Positions 5,751 to 12,682 of a DNA stretch of 26,485 nucleotides are shown piece by piece. The translations under genes and the position numbers were made by a program. The notes below the pieces were generated by a model. That model was not told where the DNA came from, did not search any database, and saw only the letters and a list, made by a program, of their open reading frames with translations. The stretch comes from a virus: IMG/VR virus record IMGVR_UViG_3300037796_000177, positions 1 to 26,485 of that record. One strand, given 5' to 3'. Position 1 is the stretch's first letter; every line of letters begins with the position of its first letter.

Positions 5751-5924
5751 TTATTGATAGTTATAATGATTATTTAAAATATAATCCAGTTCTTTTTTCG
5801 TCACCGTCTTTTTTCCGGTTATAATAAAATACAAATTTAATATATGTTCCGCTATTTCAACATCGAGAGATTCCCCGGGATATTCCCGGGAACCTTCTAC
5901 AAGTTGATCGATATAAGATTTCAT
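5751..5924 (-). CDS. Hypothetical 57-residue protein
   Basis: I place the start at ATG 5924 (MKSYIDQLVEGSREYPGESL) rather than at longer upstream options. The shorter frame begins 1 nt after the radC stop (TAAAATG), the usual spacing of coupled genes, while the extension would overlap radC. The product is acidic to neutral and helical, with EIAEHILNLYFIITGKK in the centre. No family is recognised. It lies between radC and the sigma-like gene on the same transcript. Confidence 0.6.
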   Translation of the reverse strand: MKSYIDQLVEGSREYPGESLDVEIAEHILNLYFIITGKKTVTKKELDYILNNHYNYQ

Positions 5925-5925
5925 T

Positions 5926-6360
5926 TTATAAAATACCTTGCTTTTTAAAGGAATAATATTCATTATCAGAATACACCACGTGGTCAAGCAATTCAATTCC
6001 CATAAGTTTACAGGCTTGCTCTATTTTCCGTGTGAACGCAATATCATCTTCACTGGGGGAAACTTCCCCAGAAGGATGGTTGTGAGCCAATAAAATTCTT
6101 GAACCATTTGTTAATAATACAGGCCGAATAACATCAACAGGCTGAATATATAAAGCATTATGAGTACCTTTGCATACAAGATGTTTTTCAATAACTTTAT
6201 TTTTAATATTTAAAATTAAGCAATAAAGCTCTTCTTGAAGGGGGTTGTAATCCTCTTTAAGAATATCAAAAACAGCATCAGGAGTAGTGAGAGACTCTGA
6301 CTCTGATTCAGCAACTTTAAGCGAATACGTTTTGGTTGTATATTTAATTTCTTTTATCAT
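5926..6360 (-). CDS. radC: RadC-like JAB/MPN domain protein
   Basis: 144 residues containing the RadC-type JAMM metal motif: an upstream Glu (E43/E44), HNHPSG at about 93-98, and S/D residues at about 101-106 (SPSEDD). The usual N-terminal helix-hairpin-helix of bacterial RadC is absent, as in short plasmid/phage versions. RadC proteins are predicted metallo-hydrolases whose role is unsettled; phage and plasmid copies often sit among anti-restriction or repair genes. The start is ATG 6360, because GGAG lies 6-9 nt upstream and the longer frame would use TTG without an SD. Promoter 6406-6434 gives a leader of about 40 nt. It contains no CCGG, unlike the backbone. Confidence 0.85.
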   Translation of the reverse strand: MIKEIKYTTKTYSLKVAESESESLTTPDAVFDILKEDYNPLQEELYCLILNIKNKVIEKHLVCKGTHNALYIQPVDVIRPVLLTNGSRILLAHNHPSGEVSPSEDDIAFTRKIEQACKLMGIELLDHVVYSDNEYYSFKKQGIL

Positions 6361-6405
6361 AATAAGCTCCAAAATAAAATTTATTGTTAGTTAGTTACTA
6401 AGTAT

Positions 6406-6434
6406 ATTATAACCTATTTTTATTAAAAAGTCAA
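6406..6434 (-). promoter_or_regulatory. Near-consensus leftward sigma-70 promoter for radC operon
   Basis: On the minus strand: -35 TTGACT (6429-6434), a 17-nt spacer, and -10 TATAAT (6406-6411). This is the best consensus match in the window. It would drive radC, the 57-residue protein, the sigma-like gene and the repeat protein. Confidence 0.8.
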
Positions 6435-6443
6435 GTTTTTTTT

Positions 6444-6471
6444 AAAAAAATTAAGTTTTTTTAATTTTTTT
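6444..6471 (-). terminator. Possible A/T-only terminator after the 504-residue protein
   Basis: AAAAAAATTAA (6444-6454) and TTAATTTTTTT (6461-6471) form an 11-bp inverted repeat just after the leftward gene ends at 6475. The transcript's 3' arm ends in a U-run. The lack of any G-C pair makes efficient termination uncertain. Confidence 0.35.
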
Positions 6472-6474
6472 TTA

Positions 6475-7989
6475 TTATGCAGAAATTTTGGATTTTTCGG
6501 ATTCAACCTCAGCAACAGACTGTTCCCATAGATCATCATTTGTATAAGGTAAATTTTCTTCATCCCTCCACCACTGTTTTTTCTCGAATATTGAATTGAT
6601 TTTATTATTAACCTCTTCACGGGCACTTTGCTCTTCTAATCTATGAATGTATTCAATATCCTCCGGAGAAACATCCAACAGCACGCTCCACTCATTTTTC
6701 ATATAAACTTGAAACTCATCCCACGCATCTCCCTTCCCCCAAGTCAACAAAGCAATTCTTTTATAAGAAAAATTATTGTTTAAAAAATCAAACACCCTTT
6801 CCATAAATTGTTCAAAACACCGACAATGATCAGCAAACCTCATATGAGATTGTCTGTTATATTTCGATAAATCCGCCGACCGCTTTTCATATTCCTTTTT
6901 TAATTTACGAAGGGCGGAAAAGAACACGACACGATCCCGTGCAGTGGGTTTGTAGTCTTTGAAATTTTCATCATAGTATTTTTCAGCTAAATTTAATTCA
7001 TCTTCATCGAAATGTTTGTGAAGTTGCCGGAGAGTCTTTGCATCTCCCTCCCAAACATTTCCGGTTTTCATAAATAAAAGAGCTGTTGATTTTTTTGATC
7101 CATAATTAAATATAAAACTTGATAGGGAGTTATTGATATACATATCCGGCTTATTGCGTATACTCGCAAAATATCTTTTGATTGACTTTCGGAGAGCTTC
7201 CACTGCTTGTTCTACACTATCAAATTTAGTTGTTTCAATTTCATTAGATTCTAAGAATTCTTTATCAATGGATTGTTTTCGAATAAATTCTCCTGTATAT
7301 ATTTGGTGAATGTAAGTCGATAAATTGAGTATGGTTTTGGATACCTTTTCCCCGGGAGCCGGGATTTTATGACTGGAACATTTACCCGGGCAGTTTTCTG
7401 AATAATAAGTATTGAGAGCTGATATATGATTTAACATTTCTTTTGATACAATCGGTTGATCGGAAACCAATTTCACTTGAGTATTCAATTCTTTCACCAC
7501 TGCTTTTTTATAGGAATCTTGAGTTGGCTTATAATTTAATTTGGTATAACATTTACACTTTTGTTTTTTGTTTTGATCGTAAGTATTTATATCTTTTATC
7601 AGCCCCAATTCTTTTAATAAATTTCTAGCTTTCCGAATCCGATCACGACCTATGCCCAAACCTTCAGAACAATAATGAACTTGAGCCCATACTTGATTTG
7701 TTTTTGATTCAGCCGATTTCATTAAATAAAATTGATACAAAGCCAAAGCATCCACCCGAGATTTACTATCACTTTGAAGTATTTTCTTTTGATGAAAAAT
7801 AGGAATGACGGTGTATTCAGATATATGAACATTCAAAAAAGCTTTTAGTAATTTATCAAACAAAGTTTTTACATTCAATAAATGTTTTTGAACTTCTCCT
7901 ACAAGACCGGATTCAAATTGTTTTTTAAAGTCTTGTAATCCTTCCTCTACCCCGGAATTATCTAAATATACATAATCTTCTATACTCAT
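6475..7989 (-). CDS. Replication-type protein with winged-helix-like domain
   Basis: 504 residues, predicted cytoplasmic. Residues about 80-150 (RVDALALYQFYLMKSAESK, then GIGRDRIRKARNLLKELGLI) have the pattern of a winged helix-turn-helix as in phage replication initiators and DnaD-like proteins, followed by a short Cys/Lys segment (KQKCKCYTK). The C-terminal half is helical with conserved-looking aromatic pairs, and no ATPase or nuclease motif is visible. The position beside a divergent AT-rich region favours a role in origin recognition, but this is inference. The start at ATG 7989 overlaps the upstream 48-residue gene by 4 nt (ATGA), with GGAG upstream. The family is not identified with certainty. 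Confidence 0.6.
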   Translation of the reverse strand: MSIEDYVYLDNSGVEEGLQDFKKQFESGLVGEVQKHLLNVKTLFDKLLKAFLNVHISEYTVIPIFHQKKILQSDSKSRVDALALYQFYLMKSAESKTNQVWAQVHYCSEGLGIGRDRIRKARNLLKELGLIKDINTYDQNKKQKCKCYTKLNYKPTQDSYKKAVVKELNTQVKLVSDQPIVSKEMLNHISALNTYYSENCPGKCSSHKIPAPGEKVSKTILNLSTYIHQIYTGEFIRKQSIDKEFLESNEIETTKFDSVEQAVEALRKSIKRYFASIRNKPDMYINNSLSSFIFNYGSKKSTALLFMKTGNVWEGDAKTLRQLHKHFDEDELNLAEKYYDENFKDYKPTARDRVVFFSALRKLKKEYEKRSADLSKYNRQSHMRFADHCRCFEQFMERVFDFLNNNFSYKRIALLTWGKGDAWDEFQVYMKNEWSVLLDVSPEDIEYIHRLEEQSAREEVNNKINSIFEKKQWWRDEENLPYTNDDLWEQSVAEVESEKSKISA

Positions 7990-8132
7990 TGATTTACTCC
8001 AAACTGTAAATGATATTCAAGAATTTGACTAACAACTAATTCATAAAGAGCCTTAATTATTTCTTCAGCATAATCTCTACTAATCAAATATATAGGAGTA
8101 CCAACAAACCCGGGCGTAATAATAAACTTCAT
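7986..8132 (-). CDS. Small leader-controlled protein, 48 residues
   Basis: The start is ATG 8132 (MKFIITPGFVGTPIYLISRD), chosen over an upstream ATG at 8168 because AGGA lies 6-9 nt before it. The product is short and ends with helical EEIIKALYELVVSQILEYHL. It is the first gene of the leftward transcript from promoter 8228-8256 and is overlapped by the downstream winged-helix gene. Its ribosome-binding site is predicted to be paired with the transcript's 5' end (see the leader entry). No family is recognised. Confidence 0.6.
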   Translation of the reverse strand: MKFIITPGFVGTPIYLISRDYAEEIIKALYELVVSQILEYHLQFGVNQ

Positions 8133-8221
8133 GAATTTTCCTTTTTGGATATTCCTTTTTAAAATCAATAAGGGAACAGAGGGAGTCGGCCAACCCCCTC
8201 TGTTAAAGATTCCAAAAAGGT
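8133..8221 (-). promoter_or_regulatory. Structured 5' leader with RBS-occluding stem
   Basis: The leftward transcript expected to start near 8221 begins with CCTTTTTGGA (complement of 8211-8220). This is perfectly complementary over 10 nt to TCCAAAAAGG (complement of 8140-8149), which contains most of the AGGA SD of the 48-residue gene. Between them a second perfect stem, AACAGAGGG/CCCTCTGTT (8175-8183 with 8196-8204), forms an inner hairpin. The nested arrangement would hide the SD until unfolded. No known riboswitch class is recognised. Confidence 0.6.
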
Positions 8222-8227
8222 ATTTTA

Positions 8228-8256
8228 ATTATATACTAAAAAACAAAAAAAGTAAA
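8228..8256 (-). promoter_or_regulatory. Leftward promoter at the divergent region
   Basis: On the minus strand: -35 TTTACT (8251-8256), a 17-nt T-rich spacer, and -10 TATAAT (8228-8233). Transcription would begin about 8221, at the first base of the structured leader. It serves the 48-residue gene and the winged-helix gene. Confidence 0.7.
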
Positions 8257-8284
8257 GGACAAAAACAATTTTTTTATTTTCAGA

Positions 8285-8332
8285 CCCCCTCCTGGATTTC
8301 AGGAGGGGTACCCCCTCCTGGATTTCAGGAGG
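8285..8332. repeat. Two tandem copies of a 22-bp hairpin-forming sequence
   Basis: The same 22-bp sequence occurs at 8285-8306 and 8311-8332. Each copy is an inverted repeat: CCTCCTG, loop GATTT, CAGGAGG (a 9-bp stem CCCCTCCTG/CAGGAGGGG in the first copy, 7-bp in the second). They lie 30-80 bp upstream of the leftward promoter and downstream of nothing transcribed rightward. They could be operators for a dimeric phage regulator, replication elements or RNA hairpins. Confidence 0.75.
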
Positions 8333-8340
8333 TTAAGTGC

Positions 8341-8634
8341 TTATAGTCTAAAGAAATATATAATATATATTATATAAAGTATCAATATAGATACTGTATT
8401 CCCTATTAAAAAAATATTAGAAAAATAGGAAATGAATCCTATAATAAAATTAGTAAAAATTTTAGGGAAATTAAAAAAAATGAACATATCACTGTTTTTA
8501 CCCTGCCCAACAGCCTTAAACACCCTGTCTAAGCCACATATAGCCACGTAGCAAGGACTTTTGGTTGATTTTAGTAAAAAGATACCATCAATGGTTTAAA
8601 CACCCTTTAAAACGCAAATACAAGGATTTCAATT
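8341..8634. other. AT-rich divergent intergenic region, candidate origin
   Basis: About 300 bp without a convincing gene. Contents: an AT-only stretch around 8356-8376 (alternating AT runs); an inverted repeat AGTATC/GATACT at 8378-8383 and 8390-8395; the rightward promoter at 8417-8445; and an 11-bp direct repeat TTAAACACCCT at 8516-8526 and 8596-8606. It separates leftward from rightward replication genes, a usual place for an origin or early control region. Nothing here proves replication initiation. Confidence 0.4.
8417..8445 (+). promoter_or_regulatory. Rightward promoter for the replication block
   Basis: -35 TTAGAA (8417-8422), a 17-nt spacer ending AATCC, and -10 TATAAT (8440-8445). 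The -35 is weak against TTGACA but resembles TTATAA/TTTAAA of the other phage promoters, and the TCC before the -10 is shared. It would give a leader of about 180 nt before the gene at 8635. Confidence 0.5.
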
Positions 8635-9078
8635 ATGAGATTATGGCATTATAAATTACTGCCTTACCTTCCCCGGCAACAGCTATTGGGCCAGCATCGG
8701 GAGTGCGCAGCTCTCCGGGGAAAGGGTTGGGGCAAGAAGCATGCAACCGTCAATTATGTGTTTCGTTATTCTTATGAATGTTTATTTGAGTACCATTTAA
8801 AAGTAATAGAGGAAATGAAAAACCGCAATTATTTTCCGGATCCGGTTTGGGAGCGGTTTGAGTATAGGGGGAAAAATTCTCCGGAACTCCGAAGGGAATA
8901 CAACCCGAGAACCCGGAGGTGGTTTCCTTACCCGGAACATGATACCAATTATCTTAAATTATGCATACAAAATTTAAATAATAAAATTCAAAATGCTCCT
9001 GTAGAAAAGTATAACCGATCAGAAGTGTATAAATTTATTGAATACAAAAAGGAGATATTCAATGCCAGCAGGCTATAA
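8635..9078 (+). CDS. T4 endonuclease V-like (Pyr_excise) protein
   Basis: 147 residues resembling the pyrimidine-dimer glycosylase family. MRLWHYKLLPYLPRQQLLGQ is followed by HREC at 21-24 and GKKHATVNYVF at about 33-43. T4 endonuclease V uses Glu23 and an N-terminal amine; here Glu falls at exactly residue 23 within the equivalent H-R-E, but residue 2 is Arg rather than Thr, so the chemistry may differ. Many bacterial homologues of this MRLWH type are annotated only as conserved hypothetical. The start at ATG 8635 has AAGGA about 8 nt upstream. It is the first gene of the rightward block and overlaps the helicase gene by 17 nt. The likely role is excision of UV damage, at moderate confidence. 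Confidence 0.7.
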   Translation: MRLWHYKLLPYLPRQQLLGQHRECAALRGKGWGKKHATVNYVFRYSYECLFEYHLKVIEEMKNRNYFPDPVWERFEYRGKNSPELRREYNPRTRRWFPYPEHDTNYLKLCIQNLNNKIQNAPVEKYNRSEVYKFIEYKKEIFNASRL

Positions 9079-10654
9079 TAATTATAATTTTAAAAGATTC
9101 GAAGTCAATACAAGAAGTAAAAAACTGGAAATAAAATTCCGGTTGAAAGATCGAAACGAATGGAATAATATATTGGGGATTGTAAAGGGGTTGACTGGTA
9201 GGGCGTTTATGTCTTCTAGTAAGTGTTGGACGGCTCCCGACCTTCCTCACAATCGGGAAACTCTTATCAAAGCCGGATTTCAATTTCAAAAACCCCCTAC
9301 AGAAAAAATACCGGAGAAAAAACCAGTCAATATTGATGAGTCCTTAGTTCCATATTTAAGACCGTATCAGTTGGAGGATCTTAAATTTGCAGAGAGCCGA
9401 GAAGGGAGGGTTTTATTTGCGGAGCCGATGGGATTGGGAAAAACTGTTATCGCCCTGTCTTATTTAATTATTCACCCGGAGTACCGCCCCTGTCTTATTA
9501 TCGTGACAGCCACAACCAAGCTTCAGTGGTATAGAGAATTTAAAAAGTGGGTAAGTAAAAAAGAGTATATTGAAATTCTATACGGCAAGACTCCCCGACC
9601 TCTCCGAAATGACGTGACTTATATAATAAATTGGGATATATTAGATTCTTGGAAAGAGGAGATTATAAAAAATAATTTTAAAATTATTATTTCAGATGAG
9701 GTTCAAGCTGTAGGAAATCCGAAAGCGAAAAGAACAAAAGCCTATCAAAAAATAGCTAAAAAAATCCCTCATGTGTTGGCTCTTTCCGGCACTCCTTTTC
9801 AAAGTGGCCCATGGCAGTTTTTTACTATACTGAATATTTTAGCACCTCAAGTTTTTTCTAACCGTTGGAAATTCTATGAAAGGTATTGTGATTTGAAATA
9901 TAACGGATTTGGGAGTGACTATAAAGGAGCCACCAACCTCGATGAATTACATCAACTCTCCCGACATTATATGATACGACATGAAAAAGAAAAAGTATTG
10001 AAAGATCTACCACCGAAAATAAAAACCGTCATACCCCTCGAAGTAAAAAATAGAGCCGGATATGATGAACTTTTTTCAGAGTTAATCCGTGGAGGGGTAA
10101 ATCCCAGAGACATCGAAAGGTTAAATGATTCCGTGTTTCAGTATAAAGCAGAGGAAGTTATTAAATGGATTGAAGATTTCTTAGAGTCCGGGGAGAAGTT
10201 GGTGGTGTTCGCCTGGCACCGGGCGGTGGTTGATATTTTATTCGATTATTTTAAAAAAATAGCTATTCGATTATACGGTGGAATTACTGGCAAAGATCGA
10301 CAACATTCTATAGATCAATTTATAAACAACCCCCGGAAAAAATTATTTATTGCAAACTTGATTGCCGGTGGGGTTGGTATTGATGGGCTTCAGGGAGTGT
10401 GTAACAACGTAGCTACTGTGGAACTATATTTCAACCCGGCTACGCATTGGCAAGCTGAAGACAGGCTTCACAGAATGGGGCAAGCTTCCGTGGTAAATTC
10501 TTATTATCTCGTGATGGACAATTCTATTGAAACGGACATCATGGAGATTCTCGATACAAAGGGGGAAGCCTTCATGAAGGTTATGCGTGGGGAGTCCCTA
10601 GAGGAAACTAACCTGTTGACCGAACTAATTAAAAAATACAAAGGAAGGTTTTAA
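9062..10654 (+). CDS. SNF2-family DNA helicase/translocase
   Basis: A 530-residue superfamily 2 ATPase. The N-terminal ~85 residues hold a small domain (KKLEIKFRLKDRNEWNNILG onward) reminiscent of SMARCAL1/HARP-associated modules. Helicase motifs: Walker A GLGKT at about 124-128; motif II DEVQ at 212-215, where most family members have DEAH/DEAQ; motif III SGTPF at 242-246; and QAEDRLHRMGQ at 464-474. Such phage proteins remodel replication forks or branch-migrate DNA. The start is ATG 9062, placed by AAGGAG 7 nt upstream; an upstream ATG at 9038 has no SD. Its stop is immediately followed by the MT-A70 ATG. Confidence 0.9.
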   Translation: MPAGYNNYNFKRFEVNTRSKKLEIKFRLKDRNEWNNILGIVKGLTGRAFMSSSKCWTAPDLPHNRETLIKAGFQFQKPPTEKIPEKKPVNIDESLVPYLRPYQLEDLKFAESREGRVLFAEPMGLGKTVIALSYLIIHPEYRPCLIIVTATTKLQWYREFKKWVSKKEYIEILYGKTPRPLRNDVTYIINWDILDSWKEEIIKNNFKIIISDEVQAVGNPKAKRTKAYQKIAKKIPHVLALSGTPFQSGPWQFFTILNILAPQVFSNRWKFYERYCDLKYNGFGSDYKGATNLDELHQLSRHYMIRHEKEKVLKDLPPKIKTVIPLEVKNRAGYDELFSELIRGGVNPRDIERLNDSVFQYKAEEVIKWIEDFLESGEKLVVFAWHRAVVDILFDYFKKIAIRLYGGITGKDRQHSIDQFINNPRKKLFIANLIAGGVGIDGLQGVCNNVATVELYFNPATHWQAEDRLHRMGQASVVNSYYLVMDNSIETDIMEILDTKGEAFMKVMRGESLEETNLLTELIKKYKGRF

Positions 10655-11260
10655 ATGCTGCCGTTTCCAAATAAAAAATATCAAATAATTTATGCAGACC
10701 CCCCGTGGAGCTATAGAGACAAAGCACTTGCTGGCAATCGTGGTGCTGGATGTAAATATCAAACTCAAGAAAAAGAATGGATAGACAACTTACCTGTTTC
10801 AGATATAGCAGAAAAAGACTGTGTTCTTTTCTTGTGGGTTACAATGCCAAAATTAAATGAGTGTTGGCAACTAATAGAAAAATGGGGTTTTGAATATAAA
10901 ACAGTTGCTTTTACTTGGGTAAAAAGAAACAAAAAAAGCAATACTTGGTTTTGGGGTATGGGTAGTTGGACAAGGGCAAACGCTGAATTATGCTTAATTG
11001 CAACTAAAGGGAAACCAAAAAGAATAAATGCCGGTGTGCATTCCGTAATAGACACACCAATAGAAAGACACAGTAAAAAACCCGATGAAGCGAAAAGGAG
11101 GATTGTTGAGTTGGTAGGAAATGTACCGAGAATAGAATTATTTGCAAGACAAAAAACAGAAGGTTGGGATGTATGGGGAAATGAGATTATCGATTATTTT
11201 CCCAAAGAGGGAATATCAAAAACGGAAAATGTGTTTTTAAAAAAGGGCTTTTCAATATGA
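10655..11260 (+). CDS. MT-A70-family adenine methyltransferase
   Basis: 201 residues with the MT-A70 catalytic motif DPPW at 15-18 within IIYADPPWSYRDK, a central VLFLWVTMPKL strand, ATKGKPKR, and RIELFARQKTEGWDVWGNE near the end. This is the typical phage MT-A70 architecture, predicted to transfer methyl groups to adenine N6 in DNA. No restriction partner is present, so self-protection or regulation is likely. It contains a single CCGG over about 600 bp while both neighbours have several per kb, and codon choice looks more AT-rich. It therefore seems a later insertion between the two helicase genes, yet it abuts the SNF2 gene and overlaps the next one by ATGA. Confidence 0.9.
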   Translation: MLPFPNKKYQIIYADPPWSYRDKALAGNRGAGCKYQTQEKEWIDNLPVSDIAEKDCVLFLWVTMPKLNECWQLIEKWGFEYKTVAFTWVKRNKKSNTWFWGMGSWTRANAELCLIATKGKPKRINAGVHSVIDTPIERHSKKPDEAKRRIVELVGNVPRIELFARQKTEGWDVWGNEIIDYFPKEGISKTENVFLKKGFSI

Positions 11261-12666
11261 TTAACCGTACCAAAATAGAACTCTCGGAGGAAAACCGGAT
11301 TCTGTCTCATTTAATAGCTTCCACTGATTTTCTCTCTCAACTACGCCCCATAGTAGATCCTCAACTTTTTAAAAGTACGATGGCACAACAAATCTCTTCT
11401 TGGGTATTAGAATTTTATGATCAGTTTGAATCTGCTCCGAACAAAGCCATTCAAGACCTTTACGTGAAAAAGCGGAAGGAAATTCGAGATGAAGAGGACA
11501 CGGAATTGATAGCCAAGTACCTTACTAACCTCTCGAAAGATTGGGAACAGGCGAAAATAACCAATATAAATTACACTGTCAAGTCGGCTATTCAATATTT
11601 TAAAATTCGATCCTTAGAAAAATTGAAAGATAATATTGAATACGCTATCAATCAAGGCAACTCCGCTCTCGGAGAAAAATATATATCACAATTTTCTAAA
11701 ATTGAAAAACCTTCTGGAACTGGGATTGACTTATTGAAAGACAACCAATTGATTTCTGCCGCTTTTTCTGAACGCAATGAATTTCTTTTTCGGTTCCCCG
11801 GAGCACTTGGAGACGTGTTTGGGGATTTTTCCCGGGGGGATTTTCTTGCTTGTATGATGCCTGCTAAAAGGGGAAAAACTTATTTTATGATTGATGCTTG
11901 TAATAGGGCGGCAATGATGGGATTGAAAGTTGCTTGGTTCTCTCTTGAGATGACCCGTGCTCCCGTGCTTAGAAGGCAGTGGCAGTGTATACAGGGATTG
12001 CCGCTGAAAGGGGGAACCATTGAAATGCCCTGCTTTACGGAATACAAGAACGGAAAATTTAAAATCGGTATGAAAAAAGTAAAAAAGAAGGCACTTCCCA
12101 CCGATCAGGAGACTATCCGAAAAGAACAAAAAAAATATAAAAGGGCTTTGAAGTCTGGGCAAATCAAAACTGTAATTTTTCCGGCGAATGAAGCAACCAC
12201 TGGGGATGTGGAAAACACCTTGGCTAATTGGGAGTATTATGAAAACTTTGTGCCTGACGTTATTATTACTGACTATGCGGATTTATTTAAAATTGAGGAT
12301 AGGGATTACAGGCATGGTATCGATAATATTTGGAAAACACACCGGGCGTGGGCTCAAAAATATGATTGTATGGTTATTACCGGGAGTCAAACCGACCGAA
12401 AAAGTCAAGAAGGTGACGTGAAGAAAACCTCTGCCGCTGAAGATATTCGTAAACTCAATCACGTCACCCATATGATAACTAAGCAACAAAACAAATGGGA
12501 AAAGTCTGAAGGATATAGCCGGATGGAGTGCTTGGTACAAAGAGAAGGCAAACAATACCCGGGATCTGCTTTTGTTTTGGAGTGTCTTGATATTGGTAGA
12601 CCCTATATTGATAGCAAAAAAGACTTGGAAGTTGTCGTTGAGAAAAAAGTAAAAAATACAGATTGA
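11257..12666 (+). CDS. DnaB-like replicative helicase
   Basis: A 469-residue RecA-fold helicase. The N-terminal helical part (1-150) fits the DnaB N-domain and linker. Walker A is divergent: MPAKRGKT at 201-208, with Met where the first Gly of GxxxxGKT is expected. FSLEMTRAPVLRR at 228-240 is the DnaB H1a-type motif. Walker B VIITDYADL is at 335-343. VITGSQTDRK supplies the sensor Gln. An insertion rich in Lys (about 262-305) is unusual. It should unwind the fork with the primase at 3496-4392. The start at ATG 11257 overlaps the upstream stop by 4 nt. Confidence 0.85.
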   Translation: MINRTKIELSEENRILSHLIASTDFLSQLRPIVDPQLFKSTMAQQISSWVLEFYDQFESAPNKAIQDLYVKKRKEIRDEEDTELIAKYLTNLSKDWEQAKITNINYTVKSAIQYFKIRSLEKLKDNIEYAINQGNSALGEKYISQFSKIEKPSGTGIDLLKDNQLISAAFSERNEFLFRFPGALGDVFGDFSRGDFLACMMPAKRGKTYFMIDACNRAAMMGLKVAWFSLEMTRAPVLRRQWQCIQGLPLKGGTIEMPCFTEYKNGKFKIGMKKVKKKALPTDQETIRKEQKKYKRALKSGQIKTVIFPANEATTGDVENTLANWEYYENFVPDVIITDYADLFKIEDRDYRHGIDNIWKTHRAWAQKYDCMVITGSQTDRKSQEGDVKKTSAAEDIRKLNHVTHMITKQQNKWEKSEGYSRMECLVQREGKQYPGSAFVLECLDIGRPYIDSKKDLEVVVEKKVKNTD

Positions 12667-12682
12667 ATTCCTATAATAAATT

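Noticed and set aside
8341-8547. Leftward 68-residue hydrophobic ORF
   Set aside because: It has no SD before its ATG, its hydrophobicity follows from AT-rich sequence, and it lies across the rightward promoter and AT-only stretch.
12649-12677. TATAAT just before the first radical SAM gene as a promoter
   Set aside because: The -10 ends 5 nt before the ATG, so the start point would fall at or after the start codon, and the -35 (GTAAAA) is poor.
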